Assembly: GCA_019119895.1 (NCBI GenBank)
Contig: DWWD01000020.1
Location: 62,001 to 126,000 of the forward strand
Origin: Candidatus Anaerostipes avistercoris
GTDB taxonomy: Bacteria; Bacillota; Clostridia; Lachnospirales; Lachnospiraceae
Direction of reading: 5' to 3'
DNA: 64,000 nucleotides
Shown: in pieces, positions 42,318-51,963 of the stretch
How the letters are laid out: each line of letters opens with the position of its first letter
How positions within the stretch are numbered: position 1 is the first letter of the stretch
Position numbers and translations under genes: made by a program
Notes under the pieces: generated by a model
Database searches by the model: none
Told to the model about the DNA's origin: nothing
What the model saw: only the letters and a program-made list of their open reading frames with translations

Positions 42318-42346
42318 TTGACAATAGAATCGAAAGCAAGTAGAAT
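42318..42346 (+). promoter_or_regulatory. Promoter of the Rrf2 gene
   Basis: TTGACA at 42318-42323 and TAGAAT at 42341-42346, 17 bases apart. Confidence 0.7.
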
Positions 42347-42391
42347 AAATCATAGTAATTATGTAGTAAAAAGAAAGCATGGAGTGATGGA

Positions 42392-42829
42392 ATGAAAATA
42401 TCAACAAAAGGGAGATATGCGGTCCGTCTCATGTATGATCTGGCGGTGCACCATACGGGAGACTGGGTCGCGCTGAAAGATGTGTCCAGGCGTCAGGGAA
42501 TTTCTGTGAAATATCTGGAGCAGATTGTGCGCCAATTAAGCATCTGCGGTTATTTAAAGAGTTTAAGGGGGCCTCACGGAGGATATCAGCTGGCCAGGGA
42601 TCCGAAGGACTATACGGTGTATGAGATTCTTCAGATTACAGAAGGAAGTCTTCAGCCGGTTGCATGTCTGGACGACGAGGTCAATCAGTGCGATCGCTAT
42701 TATGAGTGTCCGACCATTGGAATCTGGGAAGGCCTGGGAGAGGTGATCCGGGAGTATTTGAGTCAGATTACACTGGAGCAGATTGTAGAACAGGCGAAAA
42801 AGAAAGGTGGAAATGATTTCGTAATCTAA
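42392..42829 (+). CDS. Rrf2-family regulator (IscR/CymR-like)
   Basis: 145-residue winged-helix repressor: KGRYAVRLMYDLAV start, recognition region VSRRQGISVKYLEQIVRQL, wing GPHGGYQLAR. After the wing come three Cys in ACLDDEVNQCDRYYECP (spacing x7, x5), which in IscR-like members can hold an Fe-S cluster. Its neighbour is cysteine synthase cysK, which fits the CymR role of sensing cysteine through CysK; no iscSU genes are near. Both readings, cysteine or Fe-S control, are possible. Own promoter at 42318. Confidence 0.85.
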   Translation: MKISTKGRYAVRLMYDLAVHHTGDWVALKDVSRRQGISVKYLEQIVRQLSICGYLKSLRGPHGGYQLARDPKDYTVYEILQITEGSLQPVACLDDEVNQCDRYYECPTIGIWEGLGEVIREYLSQITLEQIVEQAKKKGGNDFVI

Positions 42830-42879
42830 TTGCGGAGTTATTTCCGCTTTCGCATAATACGCCGGATGCAGAATCGCTA

Positions 42880-42936
42880 TTGACAAATGCAGAATATGTG
42901 ATATATTAATAACATATTAATTTGCTAGGAATTATA
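42880..42936 (+). promoter_or_regulatory. cysK promoter with probable Rrf2/CymR operator
   Basis: TTGACA at 42880-42885, extended -10 TGATATATT ending at 42907. Directly after it ATTAATAACATATTAAT and then TAGGAATTA resemble the AT-rich, GGAATT-ended site of CymR-type regulators and would cover the start point. The Rrf2 gene is just upstream. Confidence 0.5.
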
Positions 42937-42956
42937 GGAAATGAAAGGAGACAACA

Positions 42957-43886
42957 ATGGCTGGAATTTATAAGAATGTAGGAGAATTGATTGGAAAGAC
43001 TCCTTTGATGGAAGTTGGAAAGATAGAGAAAAAATATAAGACAGGAGCAAAGATTTTTGCCAAGCTGGAAGGCTTGAATCCGGCAGGCAGCGCAAAGGAC
43101 CGGATTGCTCTGCAGATGATTGAAGACGCAGAAGCTGCCGGCAGACTGGGAGAAGGATCTGTGATCATTGAACCGACTTCCGGAAATACGGGAATCGGGC
43201 TGGCATCCATTGCGGCTTCCAGAGGATATCGAGTAATCCTTACGATGCCTGAGACCATGAGTGTGGAAAGACGCAATCTTTTAAAAGCATATGGAGCGGA
43301 AATCGTTCTGACAGACGGCGCGAAAGGAATGAACGGCGCCATCGAGAAAGCGGAAGAACTGGCAGAAGAACTGGATCATGCATTTCTAGCGGGACAGTTT
43401 GTAAATCCGTCCAATCCTAAGGTGCACCGGCTGACGACAGGTCCGGAAATCTGGGAAGATATGGAAGGAGATATTGACATTTTCGTAGCCGGCGTCGGAA
43501 CCGGCGGAACCATAACAGGTGTCGGAGAGTATTTAAAATCTAAGAAAGAAGATATAAAAATTGTTGCTGTAGAGCCGGCCACATCTCCGGTTCTCTCAAA
43601 AGGAGAAGCCGGACCGCATAAGATTCAGGGAATCGGAGCCGGATTTGTACCGGATGTCCTTAACACAGAAATTTATGATGAAATTATCCCAGTATCAGAT
43701 GAAGACGCCTTTGATCTTGGCAAATCCATGGCGGTGGAAGAAGGTATCCTGGTCGGAATTTCTTCAGGAGCCGCCCTGTGGGCAGCCGTTCAGGTGGCAA
43801 AACGCCCGGAGAATCAGGGAAAAAATATTGTCGCTTTCCTTCCGGACAATGGAGACAGATACTTGTCAACCCCAATGTTTCAATAA
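42957..43886 (+). CDS. cysK: Cysteine synthase A
   Basis: PLP enzyme making cysteine from O-acetylserine and sulfide. The PLP-Lys is in [12 protein letters not shown], substrate loop [15 protein letters not shown]-phosphate loop [15 protein letters not shown], and the C-terminal GISSGAAL is typical. 309 residues. It lies downstream of an Rrf2-type regulator that may control it. The gene ends at a strong terminator. Confidence 0.95.
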   Translation: MAGIYKNVGELIGKTPLMEVGKIEKKYKTGAKIFAKLEGLNPAGSAKDRIALQMIEDAEAAGRLGEGSVIIEPTSGNTGIGLASIAASRGYRVILTMPETMSVERRNLLKAYGAEIVLTDGAKGMNGAIEKAEELAEELDHAFLAGQFVNPSNPKVHRLTTGPEIWEDMEGDIDIFVAGVGTGGTITGVGEYLKSKKEDIKIVAVEPATSPVLSKGEAGPHKIQGIGAGFVPDVLNTEIYDEIIPVSDEDAFDLGKSMAVEEGILVGISSGAALWAAVQVAKRPENQGKNIVAFLPDNGDRYLSTPMFQ

Positions 43887-43895
43887 AATAAGCGA

Positions 43896-43940
43896 AAAAA
43901 TCCCATATGTACGGAAAAAAATCCGTGATATGGGATTTTT
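43896..43940 (+). terminator. Intrinsic terminator after cysK
   Basis: AAAAATCCCATAT pairs with ATATGGGATTTTT around an inner ACGGA/TCCGT hairpin. Confidence 0.8.
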
Positions 43941-43946
43941 GCATGG

Positions 43947-43975
43947 TAGACTTGTCTGTCCGGTTCTGTTACAAT
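43947..43975 (+). promoter_or_regulatory. Promoter of polA
   Basis: TAGACT at 43947-43952, 17 bases, then extended -10 TGTTACAAT ending at 43975. Confidence 0.55.
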
Positions 43976-44008
43976 GGAAAACATAACAAATAGAAGGAGA
44001 TTATTCCG

Positions 44009-46642
44009 ATGGATAAAAAATTGTTATTGATTGACGGAAACAGCATTTTGAACCGTGCGTTTTACGGACTACCAGAGATGACCAACAGCCAGGGGCTCCA
44101 TACGAATGCAGTACTTGGTTTTTTAAATATTATGTTTAAATTCCTGGAAGAGGAACAGCCGTCCCACCTGGCAGTAGCGTTTGATTTGAAAGCGCCTACC
44201 TTCCGCCATAAGATGTTTAAAGACTATAAAGGGACAAGAAAAGGAATGCCGGATGAACTTGCAGAGCAGGTTCCGGTGATACGGGAGGTTCTGAAAGCAA
44301 TGGACGTCCCGATGATGATGCAGGAAGGGTATGAGGCAGATGACCTTCTCGGAACCATGTCTGTCATCGGGGAATCCCAGGGATATGAAGTGAAGATCAT
44401 ATCCGGAGACCGCGATCTTCTGCAGCTGGCCACTGATAAAGTACAGATCCGGATTCCAAAGACTAAGATGTCAGGAACCGTTGTGGAAGATTATTACGCA
44501 TCGGATGTGATGGAGAGATATCAGGTGACGCCGAAAGAATTTATTGATGTGAAAGCTCTTATGGGCGATGCTTCCGATAATATTCCGGGGATTCCGGGAA
44601 TCGGAGAGAAAACAGCTACGAAACTGATTAAAGAATTTCACAGCATCGAAAATGCCTATGAACATATTGATGAAGTAAAGCCGAACCGGGCAAAGAATAA
44701 TCTGCAGGAATATTATGAGCAGGGAATTATGAGCAAAGAACTTGCAGCGATCAAACTGGACTGCCCGGTGGATATTAAACTGGATGACGCAAAAATTCGT
44801 AATATCTATACCAGGGAAGCCTATCAGCTGCTGAAAAAACTGGAATTTAAATCTGTTTTGAAGCGGTTTGACGGCGATGATCCGGATGAATTTAAATTAG
44901 AGACAGAATGCATCTCTGATCTTGTGAGGGCAGAGGAAGTTTTTGCGGAGGCAGCCGAGAAAACAGAGATAGGATATTCCATTTACGAAGAAGGAAATCG
45001 CTTCTGGGCAGGGATGTCTCTGGACGGACAGCAGGTGTATCTGATGGCTGCAGAAGGATTTATAACGAAAGAATTTCTTCTGGATCAGATCAGCCGCCTG
45101 TATCATTCTGCAGAACATGTGGGAATGATGGAAGTGAAAGAATATCTTGGAGAACTGGATGTCAATGAGACAACGGACTCCATTTTTGATATTTCTCTGG
45201 CAGCGTATCTGGTGAATCCGTTAAAGAGTACCTATGAGTACGATGATATCGCCAGAGACTATCTCAGTCTTATGATTCCGTCCAGGAAAGAATTGTTAGA
45301 TAAGAAGAAACCCGTGTCAGATGAGCATGGGCTGACAGAAGAAGGAAAAAAGATTCTCGGTATGGAAGCTTACATTTCGAGAGAAGCAATCCGGCCGTTG
45401 TCGGAACAGTTAACGGAACTGGGAATGATGGATCTTTATCGGAAAATCGAGATTCCAACTATGTTTGCCCTCTATGATATGGAAGAAAGAGGAATTCATG
45501 TAGACCGCCAGGCGCTGAAAGACTACGGGGATCAGCTGGTGGGAAGAATTGAAGAGCTGCAGACTTCTATTTATAAGGAAGCAGGAGAAGAATTCAATAT
45601 CAATTCACCAAAACAGCTGGGAGTCGTGCTGTTTGAGCATATGAAATTAGAAGGCGGCAAGAAGACAAAGACCGGATATTCCACCAGTGTGGATGTCCTG
45701 GAGAAAATAGAGCATCTGTATCCGATCATTCCGATGATTCTGGAATACCGTCAGCTGACGAAATTAAAGTCAACCTATGCGGATGGACTTTCCAATTTTA
45801 TCGGAGAGGATGAGAGAATCCACGGCAGATTTAATCAGACTATTACCGCCACGGGAAGGATCAGCAGTACAGAACCGAATCTTCAGAATATTCCGGTCCG
45901 CATGGACCTGGGCCGTCAGATCCGGAAAGTATTTCTGCCGGAAGAAGGATATATCTTCCTGGATGCGGATTATTCCCAGATTGAGTTAAGGGTGCTGGCA
46001 CATTTGTCAAAAGATGAGAAACTGATCCATGCTTATCAGGAGAATCAGGATATCCACGCAAGGACCGCATCCGAGGTGTTCGGCGTGCCGATGGATCAGG
46101 TGACCAGCGGCCAGAGAAGAGACGCCAAAGCCGTAAATTTCGGAATTATTTACGGATTAAGCGCTTTTGGCCTGAGTCAGGATCTGAAGATTACGAGGAA
46201 ACAGGCACAGGATTATATTGATAAATATTTTGCTACGTATCCGAAGGTAAAAGAGTACCTGGATCAGGAAGTGGAAAAAGGCAGAACAGAGGGATTTGTG
46301 GAAACCATGTTCCACCGGAGACGGCCGATTCCGGAGATGAAATCAAAGAATTTTGCACAGAGGAATTTTGGAGAGAGAGTTGCCATGAATTCCCCGATTC
46401 AGGGAACCGCAGCGGATATTATCAAGATTGCCATGGTACGGGTGAATATGAAGCTGAAAGAGAAGAATATGAAATCCCGGCTGATTCTGCAGATTCACGA
46501 TGAACTGCTGATCGAAACCTGGCTGGATGAACTGGAAGAAGTGAAAAAAATCCTGAAAACAGAGATGATGAACGCCGCTGAACTGGAAATTCCGTTGGAA
46601 ATTGATATCAATACAGGCAGCAGCTGGTATGAAGCAAAATAA
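44009..46642 (+). CDS. polA: DNA polymerase I
   Basis: 877 residues in three parts: 5'-3' exonuclease (~1-290, LLLIDGNSILNRAF, GMPDELAEQ, MGDASDNIPGIPGIGEKTA), a 3'-5' exonuclease-like part (~295-480), and the polymerase (~500-877) with DADYSQIELRVLAHL, the O-helix RRDAKAVNFGIIYGLS and QIHDELLIE. The proofreading part has lost most metal ligands: the DxE strand reads IGYSIYEEG, and only the Asp in FDISLAAYL remains. Proofreading is therefore probably inactive, as in Bacillus and Thermus Pol I. Followed by coaE. Confidence 0.95.
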   Translation: MDKKLLLIDGNSILNRAFYGLPEMTNSQGLHTNAVLGFLNIMFKFLEEEQPSHLAVAFDLKAPTFRHKMFKDYKGTRKGMPDELAEQVPVIREVLKAMDVPMMMQEGYEADDLLGTMSVIGESQGYEVKIISGDRDLLQLATDKVQIRIPKTKMSGTVVEDYYASDVMERYQVTPKEFIDVKALMGDASDNIPGIPGIGEKTATKLIKEFHSIENAYEHIDEVKPNRAKNNLQEYYEQGIMSKELAAIKLDCPVDIKLDDAKIRNIYTREAYQLLKKLEFKSVLKRFDGDDPDEFKLETECISDLVRAEEVFAEAAEKTEIGYSIYEEGNRFWAGMSLDGQQVYLMAAEGFITKEFLLDQISRLYHSAEHVGMMEVKEYLGELDVNETTDSIFDISLAAYLVNPLKSTYEYDDIARDYLSLMIPSRKELLDKKKPVSDEHGLTEEGKKILGMEAYISREAIRPLSEQLTELGMMDLYRKIEIPTMFALYDMEERGIHVDRQALKDYGDQLVGRIEELQTSIYKEAGEEFNINSPKQLGVVLFEHMKLEGGKKTKTGYSTSVDVLEKIEHLYPIIPMILEYRQLTKLKSTYADGLSNFIGEDERIHGRFNQTITATGRISSTEPNLQNIPVRMDLGRQIRKVFLPEEGYIFLDADYSQIELRVLAHLSKDEKLIHAYQENQDIHARTASEVFGVPMDQVTSGQRRDAKAVNFGIIYGLSAFGLSQDLKITRKQAQDYIDKYFATYPKVKEYLDQEVEKGRTEGFVETMFHRRRPIPEMKSKNFAQRNFGERVAMNSPIQGTAADIIKIAMVRVNMKLKEKNMKSRLILQIHDELLIETWLDELEEVKKILKTEMMNAAELEIPLEIDINTGSSWYEAK

Positions 46643-46652
46643 GGAGTGGAAA

Positions 46653-47273
46653 ATGAAGATAATAGGTATTACCGGAGGAGTCGGCTCCGGGAAAAGTGAA
46701 ATTTTAAATATATTGGAAGAAGAATATCATGCAAACATTATCATTGCGGACCTGGTGGCTCACAAATTGATGGAGCCGGACGGCGCAAGTTACGAGGGAA
46801 TTGTAAAAGCTTTTGGAAAAGGCATTGTGAAGGCGGATGGATTTATTGATCGGGAAGTTCTCGGATCTATCGTATTTTGCAGTGAAAAGAAACTTAAGAT
46901 ATTAAATGAAATTACTCATAAAAATGTAGACAGAGAAATCATACGTCAGATAGAGGAAATCAGAAAAGAAGATCCTCACGCGCTGGTTGTATGCGAGGCG
47001 GCTCTGCTGGTAGGAGCCGAATATGAGTCCATGTTCGATCAGCTCTGGTATATTTATACGAAGGAAGAAATCCGCTTCCAGCGTCTTAAGGAATCCAGAG
47101 GATATTCTGACCGCAAGATCCGGCAGATGATGGAGAATCAGAAGACAGAAGAAGAGTTTAAAGCGGCGGCGACTCATGTGATCGATAATTCAGGAAAACT
47201 TGAAGATACGAAGCGCCAGATCCGGAAAATACTCGGAGATATGAGTGAGTCTCCGGCTGCCAGCGGATTTTAA
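46653..47273 (+). CDS. coaE: Dephospho-CoA kinase
   Basis: Phosphorylates dephospho-CoA, the last step of CoA synthesis. P-loop GITGGVGSGKSEI at residues ~5-17; lid and substrate parts with IADLVAHKLMEP and CEAALLVGAEYES. 206 residues from ATG 46653, which has AAGGAG 6 bases upstream. The longer reading frame that overlaps polA lacks such a site. polA-coaE is a common pair in Firmicutes. Confidence 0.92.
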   Translation: MKIIGITGGVGSGKSEILNILEEEYHANIIIADLVAHKLMEPDGASYEGIVKAFGKGIVKADGFIDREVLGSIVFCSEKKLKILNEITHKNVDREIIRQIEEIRKEDPHALVVCEAALLVGAEYESMFDQLWYIYTKEEIRFQRLKESRGYSDRKIRQMMENQKTEEEFKAAATHVIDNSGKLEDTKRQIRKILGDMSESPAASGF

Positions 47274-47349
47274 AAAAGAAAAAGTAGATTCTGCCATATC
47301 CATATGCTATACTAAAGAGAACGGTTTGGCGAGAGAAGAGGTAAAGTAC

Positions 47350-48132
47350 ATGGAATTAACAAGCATTGCAAGCAGCAGTGAAGGAAATGCGATTTTTGTC
47401 GGTACCCGTGATACAAAGTTACTGGTAGACTGTGGAATCAGCGCAAAGAGGATCGAGGCGGGACTGAAAGAACTGGATCTGACGGTGCCGGAGTTTTCCG
47501 GGATCCTGATCACCCATGAGCACACGGACCATATCAGAGGACTGGGCGTCCTTTCCAGAAGATACGGCCTGCCGGTGTTCGCCACGGGAAAGACGATTGA
47601 CGCGATTTTTGAATATAAGAATCTGGGCAAAGTTGACCGGAATCTGTTCCAGCCGATCGAGGCGGATCATCCATTCTGGATCGGCGATATCAAAGTCGAG
47701 GCTTCCAGAGTATGGCATGATGCCGCAGACCCGGTATGTTATTCTTTTTGGTCAAATGGAAATAAGGCAAGCATAGCCACTGACCTGGGCGATTATGACG
47801 AATATCTGGTGGAAAAAATCCATGGATCGGATATTCTGTTTGTGGAAGCAAACCATGATGTCAATATGCTGCAGGTGGGCAGGTATCCTTATTATCTGAA
47901 GCGCAGGATTTTGGGACGGAAAGGACATCTTTCCAATGAACGCTGCGCCCAGCTGATTCAGGATACGGCGACAGAAGGAACCCGGAAAGTGTATCTGGGA
48001 CATTTGAGCAAGGAGAATAATTACGAGAAACTTGCTTACGAGACGGTGAAAGTTTCCCTGCCGGATATGGCAGGACTGCCGCTGGAAGTGGCAAAAAGAG
48101 ATGCAGTGTCATCGCTGACAAGTATTGAATGA
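47350..48132 (+). CDS. WalJ/YycJ-like metallo-beta-lactamase-fold hydrolase
   Basis: Cytosolic 260-residue hydrolase with the MBL metal motif THEHTDHIRGL (residues ~55-65), SSSEGNAIFVGT near the start, later metal ligands in ASRVWHDAADPVCY, and HLSKENN near the end. The fit is to YycJ/WalJ, linked to coordination of cell division and replication in Firmicutes. I start at ATG 47350; the longer frame overlapping coaE has no ribosome-binding site. It stands between coaE and the ACT protein without the walRK genes. Confidence 0.85.
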   Translation: MELTSIASSSEGNAIFVGTRDTKLLVDCGISAKRIEAGLKELDLTVPEFSGILITHEHTDHIRGLGVLSRRYGLPVFATGKTIDAIFEYKNLGKVDRNLFQPIEADHPFWIGDIKVEASRVWHDAADPVCYSFWSNGNKASIATDLGDYDEYLVEKIHGSDILFVEANHDVNMLQVGRYPYYLKRRILGRKGHLSNERCAQLIQDTATEGTRKVYLGHLSKENNYEKLAYETVKVSLPDMAGLPLEVAKRDAVSSLTSIE

Positions 48133-48155
48133 GAAATTTAGGAGGATTTAGGATC

Positions 48156-48428
48156 ATGGATAGAACAGTCATTACAGTTGTAGGAAAAGATGGAGTTGGG
48201 ATCATCGCGAAAGTCTGCGATTATCTCGCAAGTAATAATGTGAATATTCTGGACATTTCCCAGACGATCACTGGAGGTTTCTTTAATATGATGATGGTAG
48301 TGGACCCGAAAGATTCATCCAAAGATATGCAGACTCTGTCTTCTGAGCTGCAGCAGATCGGTGAAGAAATCGGCGTTGTCATCCAGGCACAGAACGAGAA
48401 AATTTTTGATATTATGCATAGAATTTAA
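48156..48428 (+). CDS. ACT-domain protein (UPF0237)
   Basis: 90-residue protein consisting of one ACT domain: TVVGKDGVGIIAKVCDYLA then NILDISQTITGGFFNMMMVV. ACT domains bind amino acids or other small ligands and act as regulators. ATG 48156 has GGAGG upstream. It is followed after 12 bases by the DUF711 gene, an arrangement conserved in many Firmicutes and Archaea, so the two probably work together. Ligand unknown. Confidence 0.9.
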   Translation: MDRTVITVVGKDGVGIIAKVCDYLASNNVNILDISQTITGGFFNMMMVVDPKDSSKDMQTLSSELQQIGEEIGVVIQAQNEKIFDIMHRI

Positions 48429-48440
48429 CGGGGTGGCAAA

Positions 48441-49805
48441 ATGATTAATCTGAATGAAGTATTTGAAACCAATAAAATGATTCACGAGATGAATCTTGAT
48501 GTGCGCACGATCACCATCGGCATCAGCCTGCTGGATTGTGTGGGATCAACATTAGATGAAGTAAAAGATAATATATACCGCAAGATTACGACGGTTGCCA
48601 GAGATCTGGTCAAAACAGGAAAAGATATCGAGAAGGAATTTGGGATTCCGATCGTAAACAAGAGAATTTCTGTTACGCCGATCTCTCTGGTAGGGGGAAA
48701 TGTCTGCAAAACATCCGAAGATTTTGTGGAAATCGCAAAAACCCTTGATAAGGCGGCAAAAGAAGTAGGAGTCAATTTCCTTGGAGGATATTCCGCCCTG
48801 GTAAGCAAAGGAATGACAAAAGCAGATGAACTTCTGATCCGTTCCATTCCGGAAGCTCTGGCACAGACAGACTTTGTCTGTTCTTCTGTGAATGTGGGAT
48901 CCACAAAGACAGGAATCAATATGGATGCGGTCAAACTGATCGGAGAGATGATCAAAGAAACCGCGGAACTTACGAAAGATAACCAGTGCCTGGGATGCGC
49001 CAAGTTTGTTGTGTTCTGCAACGCTCCGGACGACAATCCGTTTATGGCAGGAGCCTTCCATGGTGTGACGGAAGCAGATGCAGTCATTAATGTGGGTGTC
49101 AGCGGCCCTGGTGTTGTAAAGCGTGCCATTGAGAAAGTGCGCGGTGAGAACTTTGAGGTTCTCTGTGAGACCATTAAGAAAACAGCGTTTAAAGTAACTC
49201 GTGTGGGACAGCTGGTTGCGAAGGAAGCCTCCAGAAGACTGGGAATTCCATTTGGAATCATCGACCTTTCCCTTGCGCCGACACCGGCAGCAGGTGACAG
49301 CGTAGGAGAAATCCTGGAGGAAATCGGTCTGGAATACGCCGGAGCTCCGGGAACGACAGCAGCCCTGGCAATGCTCAACGATCAGGTAAAGAAAGGCGGC
49401 GTTATGGCGTCTTCTTACGTAGGAGGATTGAGCGGAGCCTTTATTCCGGTCAGTGAAGACCAGAGAATGATCGACGCTGTCAATGCAGGTGCGCTGACAC
49501 TGGAAAAACTGGAAGCAATGACATGTGTATGTTCTGTGGGACTGGATATGATCGCAATTCCTGGAAAGACAAAAGCGACAACCATTGCGGGTCTGATTGC
49601 CGATGAGATGGCACTGGGTATGATCAACCAGAAAACAACGGCAGTCCGTGTGATCCCGGCTGTCGGAAAAGATGTGGGAGACCAGGTGGAATTCGGCGGA
49701 CTCCTTGGATATGCGCCGATCATGCCGGTCAATGAATTCTCCTGTGACGATTTCATCAACAGGGGTGGAAGAATCCCGGCGCCGATCCACAGCTTCAAGA
49801 ACTAA
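48441..49805 (+). CDS. DUF711 (UPF0210) family protein, PFL-like fold
   Basis: 454-residue cytosolic protein of the DUF711 family, annotated in some databases as PFL-family because of a distant structural likeness. It has no glycyl-radical motif. Conserved stretches: [69 protein letters not shown]. It follows an ACT-domain gene with which it is almost always paired. Function is not known. Confidence 0.9.
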   Translation: MINLNEVFETNKMIHEMNLDVRTITIGISLLDCVGSTLDEVKDNIYRKITTVARDLVKTGKDIEKEFGIPIVNKRISVTPISLVGGNVCKTSEDFVEIAKTLDKAAKEVGVNFLGGYSALVSKGMTKADELLIRSIPEALAQTDFVCSSVNVGSTKTGINMDAVKLIGEMIKETAELTKDNQCLGCAKFVVFCNAPDDNPFMAGAFHGVTEADAVINVGVSGPGVVKRAIEKVRGENFEVLCETIKKTAFKVTRVGQLVAKEASRRLGIPFGIIDLSLAPTPAAGDSVGEILEEIGLEYAGAPGTTAALAMLNDQVKKGGVMASSYVGGLSGAFIPVSEDQRMIDAVNAGALTLEKLEAMTCVCSVGLDMIAIPGKTKATTIAGLIADEMALGMINQKTTAVRVIPAVGKDVGDQVEFGGLLGYAPIMPVNEFSCDDFINRGGRIPAPIHSFKN

Positions 49806-49961
49806 AGAGGTGATTTTTTGGGGTACTAAACCATTTGGAAATGTCCGTTTCAACTGCTAAGAGGACATGGGAACTGCTGTTGAAGGTAATCGAAGAATTT
49901 CCATAAAGCAAATTTCTGTCAGACAACGGATAAAACTATAGAAGGAGTTAAAATAAGAACG

Positions 49962-51191
49962 ATGAGTAGAAATGTATATGATATTTTAGAGGAAAGAGGG
50001 TTTATCGCCCAGACGACTCATGAAGAATTACGGGATTTGTTAGGAAAAGAGAAGGTAACTTTCTATATTGGATTTGATGCGACTGCAGACAGCCTGACGG
50101 CCGGTCATTTTCTGACGGTCATGGCAATGATGCATATGCAGAAAGCCGGTCACCGTCCGATCGCTCTGCTGGGAGGAGGAACTACAATGATTGGAGATCC
50201 GTCCGGAAAATCTGATATGAGAAATATGATGACCAGGGAGACAATCGAGCATAATGCGCAGAGGTTCAAAGAGCAGTTATCCCGTTTTATCACATTTGAC
50301 GATGACAAAGCCATCCTTGCCAATAATGCGGACTGGCTTCTGGACTTAAATTATGTAGAGTTTTTAAGAGAAATAGGCGTGCATTTTTCTGTTAATAAGA
50401 TGCTGACAGCAGAATGTTACAAACAGAGAATGAAGCGAGGGCTCACATTCTTCGAGTTTAACTATATGCTGATGCAGGCCTATGACTTCCTGGAGTTAAA
50501 CCGCAGATACGGATGTAAACTGGAAATGGGTGGAAATGACCAGTGGTCCAATATTCTGGCAGGAGCTGACCTGATCCGCAGAAAAGAGCAGAAGGAAGCG
50601 TTTGGATTGACACTGACACTCCTTACAAGAAGTGACGGAGTAAAAATGGGCAAAACTATGGCCGGCGCTGTATGGCTGGATCCTGATAAAACATCTCCGT
50701 ATGATTTTTACCAGTACTGGAGAAACATTGAGGATGTTAAGGTAGAAGAATGTCTCGGACTGCTTACCTTCCTTCCAATGGAAGAAGTGCGCCGTCTGGG
50801 AGCGTTAGAAGGAGCAAAGATCAACGAGGCCAAAGATGTTCTTGCCTATGAAGTTACCAAGATCGTTCATGGAGAAGAAGAAGCGAAAAAAGCGCAGACT
50901 GCCGCAAAAGCGATGTTTGTAAGCGGCGGAGCCAATGAAGATGCACCGACATTTGAATATGATAAAGAACGGCTGGAAGAAGGAATCGATATTCTTACCA
51001 TGCTGGTAGATTCCAAACTCTGCACGACCAGATCTGACGCGAGAAGAATGGTACAGCAGGGCGGAGTATCCGTAAACGGAGAAAAAGTCAGCGATATCAA
51101 AGCAGTCTTCGGCAAAGACGATTTTGATGATCAGAACAGAATTCTCCTGAGAAAAGGAAAGAAAAAATTCTGTCAGATCAAAGAAAAATAG
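49962..51191 (+). CDS. tyrS: Tyrosyl-tRNA synthetase
   Basis: Charges tRNA-Tyr. 409 residues of the bacterial TyrRS type: HIGH-like motif [13 protein letters not shown], tyrosine-binding [25 protein letters not shown] (key parts QAYDFL and GGNDQWSN), KMSKS-like [11 protein letters not shown], and the C-terminal S4 RNA-binding domain ([17 protein letters not shown]). The 156-base gap upstream shows no T-box element, unusual for Firmicute tyrS genes. AAGGAG precedes the start at some distance. Confidence 0.95.
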   Translation: MSRNVYDILEERGFIAQTTHEELRDLLGKEKVTFYIGFDATADSLTAGHFLTVMAMMHMQKAGHRPIALLGGGTTMIGDPSGKSDMRNMMTRETIEHNAQRFKEQLSRFITFDDDKAILANNADWLLDLNYVEFLREIGVHFSVNKMLTAECYKQRMKRGLTFFEFNYMLMQAYDFLELNRRYGCKLEMGGNDQWSNILAGADLIRRKEQKEAFGLTLTLLTRSDGVKMGKTMAGAVWLDPDKTSPYDFYQYWRNIEDVKVEECLGLLTFLPMEEVRRLGALEGAKINEAKDVLAYEVTKIVHGEEEAKKAQTAAKAMFVSGGANEDAPTFEYDKERLEEGIDILTMLVDSKLCTTRSDARRMVQQGGVSVNGEKVSDIKAVFGKDDFDDQNRILLRKGKKKFCQIKEK

Positions 51192-51208
51192 TAAAGGGAT
51201 GATGTATT

Positions 51209-51868
51209 TTGAAGGAACAATTAAGCCGTGCGGTTATCTACTTCCTTGGATTGATTGTTTTAGCGCTTGGGATCGTGTTAAATACAAAAACCCTGCTGGG
51301 GGTTTCACCGATTATCTCCATACCGTATAATGTCTGTCAGATCGGACATTTTAATCTGGGAATCACAGTTTTCATTTTCTACTGCCTCTGTGTCCTTGTG
51401 GAAGCCGTTTTAAAGGGAAAGGAATTCAGAACGTATGATTTGCTGCAGATTCCCATGAGTCTGGTAACAAGTATGTTTATCAATTTGTTTGACCAGTATC
51501 TTAATTTACATCCTGCTACGCTGACCGGGAAATTCCTGGTGCTGGTTGCTGCGGTGCTGGTGACGGGAATCGGAGCGGCAACCATGGTCAATATGAAGCT
51601 GATTCCAAATCCTGCAGATGCGCTTGCGGCGGCAATCGGAGAGAAGATTCACAGAGATATGGGACTTGGAAAGAATATTTTTGATCTTACCTGCTTCTGT
51701 ACTTCAGCAGTGATCGGACTGGTATTTACCGGACATATCATCGGAATCGGCATCGGGACTCTCTTTGTGGTGATTTTCACGGGAAGAGTGATCGCGGTCT
51801 ATAATTCTCTTCTGAAAGACAAGATGCAGACAGCGGCGGGACTGCTGCCGCAGGGAGAAACCGCTTAA
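51209..51868 (+). CDS. DUF6198 family membrane protein
   Basis: 219 residues with about five membrane helices (YczE-like). Start is TTG at 51209 with AAAGGG ~10 bases upstream; there is no good ATG near it. Recognisable stretches are GIVLNTKTLLGVSPIISIPYN, split by the first loop, and NMKLIPNPADALAAAIGEK and GIGTLFVVIFTGRVIA. Function unknown. Ends 40 bases before a bidirectional terminator. Confidence 0.75.
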   Translation: MKEQLSRAVIYFLGLIVLALGIVLNTKTLLGVSPIISIPYNVCQIGHFNLGITVFIFYCLCVLVEAVLKGKEFRTYDLLQIPMSLVTSMFINLFDQYLNLHPATLTGKFLVLVAAVLVTGIGAATMVNMKLIPNPADALAAAIGEKIHRDMGLGKNIFDLTCFCTSAVIGLVFTGHIIGIGIGTLFVVIFTGRVIAVYNSLLKDKMQTAAGLLPQGETA

Positions 51869-51906
51869 GGGCGGACAGAAAATATAATAAAATATGGGAA
51901 ATACAG

Positions 51907-51946
51907 CAAAAACCCTGCCGGGGTCATTCCCGGCAGGGTTTTTTCA
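51907..51946. terminator. Bidirectional terminator
   Basis: AAAACCCTGCCGGG and CCCGGCAGGGTTTT pair around a short loop, with T runs on both sides. It ends the DUF6198 gene and the minus-strand activase. Confidence 0.85.
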
Positions 51947-51963
51947 TTCACAGGAATCTTCTT

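Noticed and set aside
48441-49805. Third glycyl-radical enzyme (database label PFL family)
   Set aside because: No Cys-Glu site or RVxGY glycine motif; it is DUF711.
48552-49853. 433-residue open frame on the minus strand
   Set aside because: Antisense shadow of the DUF711 gene, no ribosome-binding site, low-complexity His/Ser/Cys-rich translation.
49806-49961. T-box leader of tyrS
   Set aside because: No conserved T-box bulge sequence, specifier stem or terminator/antiterminator pair seen in 156 bases.
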